From NCBI RefSeq assembly GCF_040096355.1, contig NZ_JBBMEX010000015.1, positions 11,390 to 75,389 of the forward strand: 64,000 nucleotides of DNA, given 5' to 3'. The DNA comes from Maccoyibacter intestinihominis (GTDB taxonomy: Bacteria; Bacillota; Clostridia; Lachnospirales; Lachnospiraceae). Below are positions 26,055 through 34,691 of the stretch, piece by piece; position 1 is the first letter of the stretch; each line of letters begins with the position of its first letter. The position numbers and the translations under genes are program-made. Under the pieces are notes generated by a model, which did not search any database, was not told where the DNA came from, and worked only from the letters and a program-made list of their open reading frames with translations.

Positions 26055-26993
26055 ATGAAGAGCGAAGCTTTTAAGTATAAATCAGCAGATAAAAAGACAA
26101 TGATCGATGCAGTTCGCTGGCTGCCGGATAATGGAGAATATAAAGCGGTTCTTCAGATAACGCATGGAATGGTAGAATACAAAGAGCGTTATATGCCATT
26201 TGCAGAGTTTATGACAGAGAATGGTTTTATGGTGGTGGCACATGATCACTTAGGACATGGCGAATCCGTAAGTTCTAAAAAAGACTGGGGATATATGGCA
26301 GAGGGACATCCTTCCGATATCCTGGTAAAAGATATGCATACACTGCGTACCACGATCCAAAAGGAAAATCCGGGAAAACCATATTTTATGTTAGGACACA
26401 GCATGGGCTCCTATATGCTGCGAAAATATCTTGCAAAATACAGAAAAGGTTTAGACGGAGCGATTGTCATGGGAACCGGATGCATCGGAGATGCGACAAC
26501 AAAGCTGGCGATGACACTTACGAAAGTAATGGCAAAATTCCATGGCTGGAGATACTACAGTCCGTTTTTAGAGAGCCTGACATTCTTAGGGCCATATAAA
26601 AAATATGACGTAACCGGAAAAAATGCACCGAAGAGCTGGCTGACGAAAGATACCGACATCGTAAAGGCATACTATTCCAATCCGAAATGTACCTTTAAAT
26701 TCTCATTAAATGCATATATGGGACTTTTTGAAGCAGTATATTTTGATAACCAGAAAAAGAACATCGATAAGATACCAAAAGAACTTCCGGTATTTATCGT
26801 ATCCGGTGAAGATGATCCGGTCGGAGATCTGGGCGAAGGAGTAAAGAAAGTATATCAGAAGTTCCTTCAGGCAGGCATGAAAGATGTGTCCTGCAAACTT
26901 TACAAAAATGACAGACATGAGATACTGAATGAGACCGACAGAGAACAGGTATATGCAGACCTGTTAGGATGGATGAAAAAACGTATCAAATAA
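26055..26993 (+). CDS. Alpha/beta hydrolase (monoacylglycerol lipase-like)
   Basis: A 312-residue enzyme. The nucleophile elbow is GHSMG, the oxyanion region ITHGMVEYKERY, the acid likely in VSGEDDPVGD and the histidine in NDRHEI, giving a full triad. The sequence AHDHLGHGES is typical of the Hydrolase_4 group of lipases and lysophospholipases. The ATG at 26055 has AAGGAG nine bases upstream; a GTG at 26046 is inside that ribosome site. Confidence 0.82.
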   Translation: MKSEAFKYKSADKKTMIDAVRWLPDNGEYKAVLQITHGMVEYKERYMPFAEFMTENGFMVVAHDHLGHGESVSSKKDWGYMAEGHPSDILVKDMHTLRTTIQKENPGKPYFMLGHSMGSYMLRKYLAKYRKGLDGAIVMGTGCIGDATTKLAMTLTKVMAKFHGWRYYSPFLESLTFLGPYKKYDVTGKNAPKSWLTKDTDIVKAYYSNPKCTFKFSLNAYMGLFEAVYFDNQKKNIDKIPKELPVFIVSGEDDPVGDLGEGVKKVYQKFLQAGMKDVSCKLYKNDRHEILNETDREQVYADLLGWMKKRIK

Positions 26994-27009
26994 AAAATAA
27001 GGAAAGAAA

Positions 27010-27065
27010 AAGACGTTTTTTGAAGATTGTACGAAAAAAAATACAATATTTTCAAAAAACGTCTT
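27010..27065. terminator. Long hairpin between hydrolase and ribosomal operon
   Basis: AAGACGTTTTTTGAA pairs with TTCAAAAAACGTCTT, and inside ATTGTA pairs with TACAAT around an A-rich loop. Its right arm ends inside the -35 element of the next promoter. Confidence 0.7.
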
Positions 27066-27092
27066 GCACATTATGGAAATGTCCTGTATACT
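27064..27092 (+). promoter_or_regulatory. Promoter of the S10-spc operon
   Basis: TTGCAC, 17 bases, TATACT. The transcript would begin near 27099 and carry a leader of about 225 bases before rpsJ. Confidence 0.8.
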
Positions 27093-27185
27093 AAATCTTG
27101 CTGTGACATTGATAGCGTAGAAGCGTGAGGTTGCTGCTTTACATAGCAGGTTTTCCGTGGAGCGAATGTCAAGTTAGGAAACTGG

Positions 27186-27287
27186 CGACAAGTCACTGTA
27201 CCATACAATCGTCTGCAAAGAAATGCAGAAACAACGTGTGAGAACCTTTAGGACACACACGGAAGAGTGTACAGTCACCGCTTGTCG
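27186..27287 (+). ncRNA. Candidate structured leader of the S10 operon
   Basis: The RNA can form a closed multibranch: CGACAAG (27186-27192) with CTTGTCG (27281-27287), then CTGTAC (27196-27201) with GTACAG (27269-27274), enclosing TCTGCA/TGCAGA (27212-27229) and CGTGTG/CACACG (27235-27261). It ends about 20 bases before the rpsJ ribosome site. An autoregulatory ribosomal-protein leader is the natural guess, but no known family could be assigned. Confidence 0.55.
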
Positions 27288-27323
27288 TACTGATATAAGT
27301 GCGAAAAGGAGGCGACTTTTTTT

Positions 27324-27641
27324 ATGGCAAGTCAAGTAATGAGAATCACATTAAAAGCGTATGACCACGAATTAGTGGATGCATCAGCAAAAAAAATCAT
27401 CGAGACTGTAAAGAAGAATGGATCACAGGTGAGCGGACCGGTACCACTTCCAACTAAGAAGGAAGTAGTTACAATCTTAAGAGCTGTTCACAAATACAAA
27501 GATTCCAGAGAGCAGTTCGAGCAGAGAACTCATAAGAGACTGATCGATATCATCACACCGACCCAGAAGACGGTAGATGCATTATCCAGATTAGAAATGC
27601 CGGCAGGTGTCTACATCGACATCAAAATGAAAAACAAATAA
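27324..27641 (+). CDS. rpsJ: 30S ribosomal protein S10
   Basis: A 105-residue protein, first gene of the S10 operon. The core reads ITLKAYDHELVDASAKKI, GPVPLPTKKEVVTILRAVHK and SREQFEQRTHKRLIDI, the standard S10/NusE pattern. Besides its place in the 30S head, S10 is the NusE antitermination factor. AAAAGGAGG precedes the ATG. Confidence 0.97.
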   Translation: MASQVMRITLKAYDHELVDASAKKIIETVKKNGSQVSGPVPLPTKKEVVTILRAVHKYKDSREQFEQRTHKRLIDIITPTQKTVDALSRLEMPAGVYIDIKMKNK

Positions 27642-27661
27642 TTAAGGTAACAATCCTGAAG

Positions 27662-27780
27662 GGTTAGATATAGAAGTTTTGCGAAACAAGAAACGCAGCC
27701 ACTTATATCGACTGTTCTAGGATGAACGGTTCCGCTGCCCCCGCAAAAGCCGGGTAAGAAGCGTTCCGCTGTAGAGAAAA
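27662..27780 (+). ncRNA. Structured spacer between rpsJ and rplC
   Basis: This 153-base gap is long for the operon. It can form GATATA-G-AAGT with ACTTATATC around an inner TGCG/CGCA stem, GTTC-TAGGAT-GAAC, and a CCCCGC/GCCGGG hairpin with an AAAA loop. The word GTTCCGCTG occurs twice, about 33 bases apart. Possible attenuator or leader for rplC-rplD. Confidence 0.4.
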
Positions 27781-27794
27781 CAGGAGGTAAAAGA

Positions 27795-28478
27795 ATGAAG
27801 AAAGCAATTTTAGCTACTAAAGTCGGAATGACTCAAATCTTCAATGCAGATGGAGTATTAACTCCGGTTACTGTATTACAGGCTGGACCATGTGTAGTAA
27901 CACAGATCAAAACTGTTGAGAATGATGGTTACAGTGCAGTACAGGTTGGCTACATGGACAAAAAAGAAAAAGTTGTTACAAAAGATGCCAACGGAAAGAA
28001 AGAAATCAGAAACAGACATGGTGTTACAAAGGCAGAGAAAGGTCATTTTGACAAAGCTGGAGTATCCGCAAAGAGATATGTCAGAGAGTTCAAATTTGAG
28101 AATGCTGCTGATTACAACTTAGCAGACGAGATCAAAGCTGATATTTTTGCAGAAGGCGACAAGATCGACGCAACTGCAATTTCAAAAGGTAAAGGTTTCC
28201 AGGGTGCGATCAAGAGACATGGTCAGCACAGAGGACCTATGGCGCACGGTTCTAAATTCCACCGTCATCAGGGTTCTAACGGTGCTTGTTCTTCGCCAAG
28301 TAAGGTATTCAAAGGAAAAGGAATGCCAGGACAGATGGGACATGTAAAAGTAACTGTACAGAATCTTGAAGTAGTAAAAGTGGATGCAGAGAACAACCTG
28401 CTTTTAGTAAAAGGTGCCGTACCGGGACCTAAGAAATCATTAGTAACAATCAAAGAGACCGTAAAGGCAGGAAAGTAG
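27795..28478 (+). CDS. rplC: 50S ribosomal protein L3
   Basis: A 227-residue protein beginning KKAILATKVGMTQIF, with the tip loop GKGFQGAIKRHGQHRGPMAHGSK that reaches toward the peptidyl-transferase centre. Good AGGAGG site. It sits between rpsJ and rplD as in most bacteria. Confidence 0.97.
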   Translation: MKKAILATKVGMTQIFNADGVLTPVTVLQAGPCVVTQIKTVENDGYSAVQVGYMDKKEKVVTKDANGKKEIRNRHGVTKAEKGHFDKAGVSAKRYVREFKFENAADYNLADEIKADIFAEGDKIDATAISKGKGFQGAIKRHGQHRGPMAHGSKFHRHQGSNGACSSPSKVFKGKGMPGQMGHVKVTVQNLEVVKVDAENNLLLVKGAVPGPKKSLVTIKETVKAGK

Positions 28479-28507
28479 TGCCGGGTTAGGAAAGGAGGAA
28501 CTTAACG

Positions 28508-29128
28508 ATGGCTAAAGTAGCTGTTTATAATATGGAAGGCAAAGAAGTTGGAAGTATGGACTTAAACGATGCTGTATTCGGTGTAGAAGTAAATGAACAC
28601 TTAGTACACATGGCAGTCCTGCAGCAGCTTGCAAATAACCGCCAGGGAACACAGAAAGCAAAAACGCGTTCCGAAGTACGCGGCGGTGGTAGAAAACCAT
28701 GGAGACAGAAAGGAACAGGTCATGCAAGACAGGGTTCTATCAGAGCTCCACAGTGGAAAGGCGGCGGAGTTGTATTCGCACCGGTTCCAAGAGACTACTC
28801 TTTCAAATTAAACAAGAAAGAGAAAAGAGCAGCATTAAAATCTGTTCTGACATCCAGAGTTCAGGAGAACAAATTCATCGTTGTAGATGAGTTAAAGATG
28901 GATGAGATCAAAACAAAGACATTCAAAGGTGTGTTAGATAACCTGAATGCAGAAAAAGCACTGGTTGTTTTAAATGACATGGATGCAAACGTAATTGCTT
29001 CTGCAAAGAACATCCCAACAGTTAAGACAACACAGACAAACGAGTTAAATGTATTTGATGTATTAAAATACAACACAGTCGTTGTAACAAAAGACGCTGT
29101 GGCAACAATCGAGGAGGTGTACGCATAA
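28508..29128 (+). CDS. rplD: 50S ribosomal protein L4
   Basis: A 206-residue protein. The extended loop is clear: RQGTQKAKTRSEVRGGGRKPW and GTGHARQGSIRAPQWKGGG, which lines the exit tunnel. In some bacteria L4 represses its own operon. Its stop overlaps the rplW start by one base. Confidence 0.97.
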   Translation: MAKVAVYNMEGKEVGSMDLNDAVFGVEVNEHLVHMAVLQQLANNRQGTQKAKTRSEVRGGGRKPWRQKGTGHARQGSIRAPQWKGGGVVFAPVPRDYSFKLNKKEKRAALKSVLTSRVQENKFIVVDELKMDEIKTKTFKGVLDNLNAEKALVVLNDMDANVIASAKNIPTVKTTQTNELNVFDVLKYNTVVVTKDAVATIEEVYA

Positions 29129-29427
29129 TGGCAAATATTCAGTACTATGATGTAATCCTCAAACCGGTTATTACAGAAAAAAGCATGAATGCAATGGCTG
29201 AAAAGAAATATACTTTCTTAGTTCATCCGGAAGCAAACAAGAGCATGATCAAAGAAGCAGTAGAGAGAATGTTCGAGGGAACAAAAGTAGCAAGCGTCAA
29301 CACCATGAACATGGATGGAAAGAAGAAAAGACGCGGCATGGTTGTAGGAAAAACTGCTAAGACCAAAAAAGCAATCGTGAAGTTAACAGAGGACAGCAAA
29401 GATATCGAAATCTTCGCAGGACTGTAA
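29128..29427 (+). CDS. rplW: 50S ribosomal protein L23
   Basis: A 99-residue protein with YDVILKPVITEKSMNAM and the loop KKKRRGMVVGKTAKTKKAIV. L23 lies at the tunnel exit and binds trigger factor and SRP. Translationally coupled to rplD (shared base at 29128). Confidence 0.97.
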   Translation: MANIQYYDVILKPVITEKSMNAMAEKKYTFLVHPEANKSMIKEAVERMFEGTKVASVNTMNMDGKKKRRGMVVGKTAKTKKAIVKLTEDSKDIEIFAGL

Positions 29428-29492
29428 GAAGAACTTCCTTAGAAACTAAGCACAGACAAGTGCGATAATAAACAATTGAAAGGAGAAAGACA

Positions 29493-30338
29493 ATGGGAAT
29501 TAAGACATATAACCCATATACACCTTCCAGAAGAAATATGACAGGTTCCGATTTCTCTGAAATTACAAAGAAGACACCGGAGAAGTCCTTACTTGTTTCT
29601 TTACAGAAGAATGCTGGTCGTAACAACCAGGGTAAAATCACTGTAAGACACCAGGGTGGTGGAAACAGAAAGAAATACAGACTCGTAGATTTCAAACGTA
29701 ATAAAAAAGACGGAATCCCGGCAAAAGTAGTCGGAATCGAGTACGATCCAAACAGAACAGCAAACATCGCATTAATCTGCTACGCAGATGGCGAAAAATC
29801 ATATATCCTTGCACCGGAAGGACTGACAGACGGAATGACAGTAGTCAGCGGCGCAGAGGCAGAGATCAGAGTAGGTAACTGCCTTCCACTTGCAAACATC
29901 CCGGTAGGTACTCAGGTACACAACATCGAGTTACTTCCAGGAAAAGGCGGTCAGTTAGCACGTTCCGCAGGTATGAGTGCACAGCTTATGGCAAAAGAAG
30001 GAAAATATGCAACACTTCGTCTTCCATCCGGAGAGATGAGAATGGTTCCGATCAACTGCCGTGCAACTGTTGGAGTTGTAGGAAATGGCGACCATAACCT
30101 TATTAACATTGGTAAAGCAGGACGTAAGCGTCACATGGGTATCCGCCCAACAGTTCGTGGTTCTGTTATGAACCCGAATGACCATCCACACGGTGGTGGT
30201 GAAGGTAAAGCACCGGTTGGACGTCCGGGTCCATGTACACCTTGGGGCAAACCTGCACTTGGCTTAAAGACCAGAAAGAAGAAAAAACAGTCTAACAAGC
30301 TTATCGTAAGAAGAAGAGACGGAAGAGCAATCAAATAA
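29493..30338 (+). CDS. rplB: 50S ribosomal protein L2
   Basis: A 281-residue protein. GRNNQGKITVRHQGGGNRKK at the start of the core and the C-terminal RGSVMNPNDHPHGGGEGKAP with the conserved histidine are diagnostic. L2 is needed for subunit joining and peptidyl transfer. Located between rplW and rpsS. Confidence 0.97.
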   Translation: MGIKTYNPYTPSRRNMTGSDFSEITKKTPEKSLLVSLQKNAGRNNQGKITVRHQGGGNRKKYRLVDFKRNKKDGIPAKVVGIEYDPNRTANIALICYADGEKSYILAPEGLTDGMTVVSGAEAEIRVGNCLPLANIPVGTQVHNIELLPGKGGQLARSAGMSAQLMAKEGKYATLRLPSGEMRMVPINCRATVGVVGNGDHNLINIGKAGRKRHMGIRPTVRGSVMNPNDHPHGGGEGKAPVGRPGPCTPWGKPALGLKTRKKKKQSNKLIVRRRDGRAIK

Positions 30339-30352
30339 GGAGGATAGCTATT

Positions 30353-30634
30353 ATGGCACGTTCATTAAAAAAAGGACCATTTGCGGACGCAAGTTTACTG
30401 AAGAAGATTGATGCTATGAACGCTTCCGGAGACAAGAGTGTCATCAAGACATGGTCCCGTCGTTCTACAATCTTTCCACAGATGGTTGGACATACAATTG
30501 CAGTCCATGATGGAAGAAAACATGTACCTGTATATATCACAGAAGATATGGTTGGTCACAAATTAGGTGAGTTCGTAGCAACCAGAACTTACAGAGGACA
30601 TGGAAAAGACGAAAAGAAATCAAAAGTTCGTTAA
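30353..30634 (+). CDS. rpsS: 30S ribosomal protein S19
   Basis: A 93-residue protein starting ARSLKKGPFADASLLKKI, with IKTWSRRSTIFPQMVGHTIAVHDGRKH (shown in parts here) and RTYRGHGKDEK. It binds the 16S head next to S13. Confidence 0.97.
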   Translation: MARSLKKGPFADASLLKKIDAMNASGDKSVIKTWSRRSTIFPQMVGHTIAVHDGRKHVPVYITEDMVGHKLGEFVATRTYRGHGKDEKKSKVR

Positions 30635-30661
30635 TGATAGATTTGAAAGGAGGTTTCATCC

Positions 30662-31048
30662 ATGGCAAAAGGACATAGATCCCAGATAAAAAGAGAAAGA
30701 AATGCAGTAAAAGATACCAGACCTTCTGCAAAGTTATCTTATGCAAGAATATCTGTTCAGAAAGCATGCTTCGTATTAGATGCCATTCGTGGCAAAGACG
30801 TACAGACAGCACTTGGTATTTTAATGTATAATCCAAGATACGCATCCAGCGTCATCGAGAAGTTATTAAAATCTGCAATCGCAAACGCAGAGAACAACAA
30901 CGGAATGAGCGCAGAGAACCTTTACATTGCAGAATGTTATGCAAATAAAGGACCGACAATGAAGAGAATCAGACCAAGAGCACAGGGTAGAGCTTATAGA
31001 ATCGAAAAGAGAATGAGCCACATTACAATCGTGCTTGATGAAAGATAA
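30662..31048 (+). CDS. rplV: 50S ribosomal protein L22
   Basis: A 128-residue protein with KLSYARISVQKACFVLDAIR and the hairpin NIYIAEC-like region NLYIAECYANKGPTMKRIRP that lines the exit tunnel, ending in HITIVLDER. AGGAGG precedes the ATG. Macrolide resistance changes map to this loop in other species. Confidence 0.96.
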   Translation: MAKGHRSQIKRERNAVKDTRPSAKLSYARISVQKACFVLDAIRGKDVQTALGILMYNPRYASSVIEKLLKSAIANAENNNGMSAENLYIAECYANKGPTMKRIRPRAQGRAYRIEKRMSHITIVLDER

Positions 31049-31059
31049 GGAGGGCAAAC

Positions 31060-31716
31060 ATGGGACAGAAAGTAAATCCTCATGGCTTAAGAGTCGGAGT
31101 TATCAAAGACTGGGACTCCAAATGGTATGCGGAAGCTGATTTTGCTGATCTGTTAGTAGAAGACTATAAGATCAGAACATATCTTAAGAAAAAATTATAC
31201 GCAGCAGGAATCTCTAAGATTGAGATCGAAAGAGCTTCTGATCGCGTAAAAGTAATCGTATATACAGCAAAACCGGGCGTTGTAATCGGAAAAGGTGGAG
31301 CTGAGATCGAAAGAGTAAAAGGTGAATTACAGAAATTCACAGACAAGAAATTATTAGTAGACATCAAAGAAGTAAAAAGACCGGACAAAGATGCTCAGTT
31401 AGTAGCAGAGAACATCGCATTACAGTTAGAGAACCGTGTTTCCTTCCGTCGTGCAATGAAATCCTGCATGGGCAGAACAATGAAAGCCGGAGCATTAGGA
31501 ATCAAAACATCCTGCTCAGGTCGTCTTGGCGGAGCTGATATGGCTCGTACAGAGTTCTACAGCGAAGGAACTATTCCGCTTCAGACATTAAGAGCAGACA
31601 TTGATTATGGATTCGCAGAAGCAGACACCACATACGGAAAAGTTGGTGTAAAAGTATGGATCTATAAAGGCGAAGTACTTCCGACAAAAGAAGGTAAGGA
31701 AGGAGGAACGAAATAA
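31060..31716 (+). CDS. rpsC: 30S ribosomal protein S3
   Basis: A 218-residue protein. GQKVNPHGLRVGVIKDWDSK starts it; the KH domain has KPGVVIGKGGAEIERVKGEL; the C-terminal half has RTEFYSEGTIPLQTLRADID. S3 forms part of the mRNA entry channel. The TAA overlaps the rplP ATG by one base. Confidence 0.97.
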   Translation: MGQKVNPHGLRVGVIKDWDSKWYAEADFADLLVEDYKIRTYLKKKLYAAGISKIEIERASDRVKVIVYTAKPGVVIGKGGAEIERVKGELQKFTDKKLLVDIKEVKRPDKDAQLVAENIALQLENRVSFRRAMKSCMGRTMKAGALGIKTSCSGRLGGADMARTEFYSEGTIPLQTLRADIDYGFAEADTTYGKVGVKVWIYKGEVLPTKEGKEGGTK

Positions 31717-32153
31717 TGTTAATGCCAAAAAGAGTAAAACATCGTAAACAGTTCCGTGGTTCCATGAGAGGAAAAGCAAGCAGAGGTAACAAGATCACTT
31801 ACGGTGAATATGGTATCGTTGCAATGGAGCCATGTTGGATTCGTTCCAACCAGATCGAGGCAGCCCGTGTTGCCATGACACGTTATGTAAAACGTGGTGG
31901 TAAAGTATGGATTAAGATTTTCCCGGATAAGCCGGTAACTCATAAACCTCTTGAAACTCGTATGGGTAAAGGAAAAGGTGCATTAGAGTACTGGGTAGCA
32001 GTAGTTAAACCAGGTCGTGTAATGTTTGAAATTGCTGGAGTTCCAGAAGAAACAGCTCGTGAAGCATTACGTCTTGCTACACATAAATTACCTTGCAAAT
32101 GTAAAGTAGTTTCACGTGCAGACTTAGAAGGCGGTGAATCAAATGAAAACTAG
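31716..32153 (+). CDS. rplP: 50S ribosomal protein L16
   Basis: A 145-residue protein: MLMPKRVKHRKQFRGSMRGK and GKGKGALEYWVAVVKPGRVM are diagnostic. It organises the A-site tRNA region. The ATG overlaps the rpsC stop (TAATG), with GGAGG upstream. Confidence 0.97.
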   Translation: MLMPKRVKHRKQFRGSMRGKASRGNKITYGEYGIVAMEPCWIRSNQIEAARVAMTRYVKRGGKVWIKIFPDKPVTHKPLETRMGKGKGALEYWVAVVKPGRVMFEIAGVPEETAREALRLATHKLPCKCKVVSRADLEGGESNEN

Positions 32154-32349
32154 TAAATATTTAGAAGAATTAAAAACTCAGTCAGCTGAGCAGTTAAATG
32201 AGCAGTTAGTTGAAGCAAAGAAAGAACTTTTCAATTTAAGATTCCAGAATGCCACAAATCAGTTGGATAATACAAGCAGAATCAAAGAGGTTCGTAAGAA
32301 CATCGCCAGAATTCAGACGATTATCTCACAGAAGGCAAAAGAAGCTTAA
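32143..32349 (+). CDS. rpmC: 50S ribosomal protein L29
   Basis: A 68-residue helical protein (MKTSKYLEELKTQSAEQLNE start, RFQNATNQLDNTSRIKEVRK). It overlaps the end of rplP by 11 bases; the ATG at 32143 gives the usual N-terminus, while a GTG at 32134 would add three residues. Confidence 0.94.
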   Translation: MKTSKYLEELKTQSAEQLNEQLVEAKKELFNLRFQNATNQLDNTSRIKEVRKNIARIQTIISQKAKEA

Positions 32350-32375
32350 GGAATTATCGGGAAAGGAGACAAATC

Positions 32376-32633
32376 GTGGAAGAAAGAAATCTTAGAAAAA
32401 CACGTACAGGTATTGTTGTATCCGATAAGATGGATAAGACCATCGTTGTGGCAATTAAAGACAACGTAAAGCATCCTCTTTACAACAAGATCGTAAAGAA
32501 AACCTATAAATTAAAAGCCCATGACGAGAACAACGAATGTCATGTTGGTGATACCGTAAAAGTAATGGAAACAAGACCTTTATCCAAAGATAAGAGATGG
32601 AGACTTGTGGAAATCATGGAAAGAGCGAAATAA
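32376..32633 (+). CDS. rpsQ: 30S ribosomal protein S17
   Basis: An 85-residue OB-fold protein: RKTRTGIVVSDKMDKTIVVA and VKVMETRPLSKDKRWRLVEI. The start is GTG at 32376 after GAAAGGAGA. Confidence 0.96.
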   Translation: MEERNLRKTRTGIVVSDKMDKTIVVAIKDNVKHPLYNKIVKKTYKLKAHDENNECHVGDTVKVMETRPLSKDKRWRLVEIMERAK

Positions 32634-32652
32634 TTAGAAGGAGGCTGCTAGA

Positions 32653-33021
32653 ATGATTCAACAGGAAAGTAGACTGAAAGTCGCTGACAATACCGGTGCA
32701 AAAGAATTACTCTGCATCCGTGTAATGGGCGGTTCTACAAGAAGATATGCACAGATTGGTGATATCATTACCGCTACTGTTAAAGATGCAACACCAGGCG
32801 GCGTTGTAAAAAAAGGTGACGTTGTAAAGGCAGTAGTAGTTCGTACAGTAAAAGGTGCCCGTCGTAAAGATGGTTCTTATATTAAATTCGATGAGAATGC
32901 TGCTGTTATTATCAAAGATGACAAAACTCCAAGAGGAACCCGTATTTTTGGACCAGTAGCGAGAGAGCTTCGTGAGAAACAGTTTATGAAGATTGTTTCT
33001 TTAGCTCCGGAAGTATTGTAG
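32653..33021 (+). CDS. rplN: 50S ribosomal protein L14
   Basis: A 122-residue protein: MIQQESRLKVADNTGAKELL, IRVMGGSTRRYAQIGDII and IFGPVARELREKQFMKIVSL. L14 contacts 16S rRNA at an intersubunit bridge. Confidence 0.97.
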   Translation: MIQQESRLKVADNTGAKELLCIRVMGGSTRRYAQIGDIITATVKDATPGGVVKKGDVVKAVVVRTVKGARRKDGSYIKFDENAAVIIKDDKTPRGTRIFGPVARELREKQFMKIVSLAPEVL

Positions 33022-33033
33022 GAGGTACTTTTG

Positions 33034-33345
33034 ATGGCAACAATGAAAATTAAAAAAGGTGATACAGTCAAAGTGATCACTGGAAAAGATAAAGACAAAG
33101 AGGGCAAAGTAATTGCCGTAAACAGAAAGAACAATACTCTTTTAGTTGAAGGTGTCAACATGGTTACAAAACATACAAAACCAAGTATGGCAAATCAGCA
33201 GGGCGGTATTGTACATCAGGAAGGACCGATTGATGCGTCAAACGTAATGTACGTTCACAACGGAAAACCAACCAGAATCGGTTTCAAGATGGACGGAGAC
33301 AAAAAAGTACGTTTTGCAAAATCAACAGGTGATGTAATCGACTAA
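33034..33345 (+). CDS. rplX: 50S ribosomal protein L24
   Basis: A 103-residue protein with a KOW motif (KIKKGDTVKVITGKDKDKEG) and GGIVHQEGPIDASNVMYV. It starts 50S assembly. The ATG at 33034 is used; a TTG directly before it is weaker. Confidence 0.96.
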   Translation: MATMKIKKGDTVKVITGKDKDKEGKVIAVNRKNNTLLVEGVNMVTKHTKPSMANQQGGIVHQEGPIDASNVMYVHNGKPTRIGFKMDGDKKVRFAKSTGDVID

Positions 33346-33368
33346 TAGAAGGAAGGAGGTCCAGTATC

Positions 33369-33908
33369 TTGAGTAGATTAAAAGAAACATATCAGAATGA
33401 GATCGTAGATGCTATGATGAAAAAATTCGGATATAAAAATATTATGGAAGTGCCGAAGCTCGACAAAGTTGTTGTAAACATGGGTGTTGGCGAGGCAAAA
33501 GAAAATGCAAAGATTTTAGATGCAGCCATGAAAGACATGGAGACTATCACAGGTCAGAAAGCGGTTCCTACAAGAGCCAAGAACTCCATTGCTAACTTCA
33601 AATTAAGAGAAGGAATGCCGATCGGATGTAAGGTAACCTTACGCGGCGAAAAAATGTATGAGTTCGTTGACCGTTTGATCAACTTAGCATTACCACGTGT
33701 ACGTGACTTCAGAGGAGTAAATCCAAACGCATTTGACGGAAGAGGTAACTACGCACTTGGTATTAAAGAGCAGTTAATTTTCCCGGAGATCGAGTATGAC
33801 AAGGTAGACAAAGTAAGAGGTATGGATATCATCTTTGTTACTACTGCAAAGACCGACGAAGAGGCGCGTGAATTATTAACACAGTTTAATATGCCGTTTG
33901 CAAAATAA
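33369..33908 (+). CDS. rplE: 50S ribosomal protein L5
   Basis: A 179-residue protein: VPKLDKVVVNMGVGEAKENA, TGQKAVPTRAKNSIANFKLR, IGCKVTLRG and GNYALGIKEQLIFPEI. L5 binds 5S rRNA. The start is TTG, with GGAGGT 12 bases upstream and no ATG candidate nearby. Confidence 0.96.
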   Translation: MSRLKETYQNEIVDAMMKKFGYKNIMEVPKLDKVVVNMGVGEAKENAKILDAAMKDMETITGQKAVPTRAKNSIANFKLREGMPIGCKVTLRGEKMYEFVDRLINLALPRVRDFRGVNPNAFDGRGNYALGIKEQLIFPEIEYDKVDKVRGMDIIFVTTAKTDEEARELLTQFNMPFAK

Positions 33909-33923
33909 TAGGAGGGAATTTTA

Positions 33924-34109
33924 ATGGCTAAGAAATCAATGAAAGTAAAACAGCAGCGTAAGCAGAAATTCTCTACCAGAGAATACAATCGTTGCAGAAT
34001 CTGTGGTCGCCCACATGCATATTTAAGAAAATATGGTATCTGCCGTGTATGCTTCCGTGAGTTAGCATATAAAGGACAGATCCCAGGAGTAAAGAAAGCT
34101 AGCTGGTAG
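33924..34109 (+). CDS. rpsZ: 30S ribosomal protein S14, zinc type
   Basis: A 61-residue protein with an intact zinc ribbon (C24, C27, C40, C43: CRICGRPH and CRVCFREL). The short zinc form is normal for Firmicutes. An unusual structured 173-base spacer follows. Confidence 0.96.
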   Translation: MAKKSMKVKQQRKQKFSTREYNRCRICGRPHAYLRKYGICRVCFRELAYKGQIPGVKKASW

Positions 34110-34116
34110 CCCGAAA

Positions 34117-34222
34117 GCACTTAGCGAATGCAAGCCGTAAGGCGCAGCATGAGGTTAGTGCGAGGGCGTTCCGTGAGATTAGCGAGACCGAGCCAAAGGC
34201 GAAAGTCGAGGTTAGCGAACGG
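34117..34222 (+). repeat. Pair of related hairpins between rpsZ and rpsH
   Basis: Unit 1 (34117-34161): GCACT/AGTGC, then ATGC/GCAT, then GCC-GTAA-GGC. Unit 2 (34171-34222): CCGT/ACGG, GAC/GTC, GCC-AAA-GGC. Both keep the unpaired words TTAGCGA (5' side) and GAGGTTAG (3' side). The element lies inside the operon transcript. Confidence 0.7.
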
Positions 34223-34282
34223 AGCATCCTTGTGAAACACAGTTATCGAAGCTTAAACAGAATAACAGGAGGAAACACAATC

Positions 34283-34684
34283 ATGACAATGAGTGATCCA
34301 ATTGCAGATATGCTTACAAGAATCCGTAATGCAAATACTGCGAAACATGATACAGTAGATGTTCCATCTTCCAAAATGAAATTAGCGATTGCAGATATTC
34401 TTGTAAAAGAGGGATATATTGCTTCATATGAAATCGTAGATGATGGTGCATTTAAGAACATCCATATGACATTAAAATATGGTGCAGACAAGAATGAAAA
34501 AATCATCACTGGTATTAAGAGAATTTCCAAACCGGGTCTTCGTGTATACGCAGGCAAGGATGAGATCCCGAGAGTACTTGGTGGCTTAGGAATTGCAATC
34601 CTTTCCACAAACCAGGGTGTTATCACAGACAAAGAAGCCAGAAAACTTCAGGTTGGTGGCGAAGTATTAGCATTTGTTTGGTAG
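34283..34684 (+). CDS. rpsH: 30S ribosomal protein S8
   Basis: A 133-residue protein: MSDPIADMLTRIRNANTAKH near the start, and ISKPGLRVYAGKDEIPRVLG and GIAILSTNQGVITDKEARKL at the end. The ATG at 34283 follows AGGAGG; the upstream in-frame ATG at 34232 would start inside the spacer. S8 binds the central 16S domain and in E. coli represses the spc operon. It is flanked on both sides by copies of the same hairpin repeat. Confidence 0.96.
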   Translation: MTMSDPIADMLTRIRNANTAKHDTVDVPSSKMKLAIADILVKEGYIASYEIVDDGAFKNIHMTLKYGADKNEKIITGIKRISKPGLRVYAGKDEIPRVLGGLGIAILSTNQGVITDKEARKLQVGGEVLAFVW

Positions 34685-34691
34685 GCATTGA

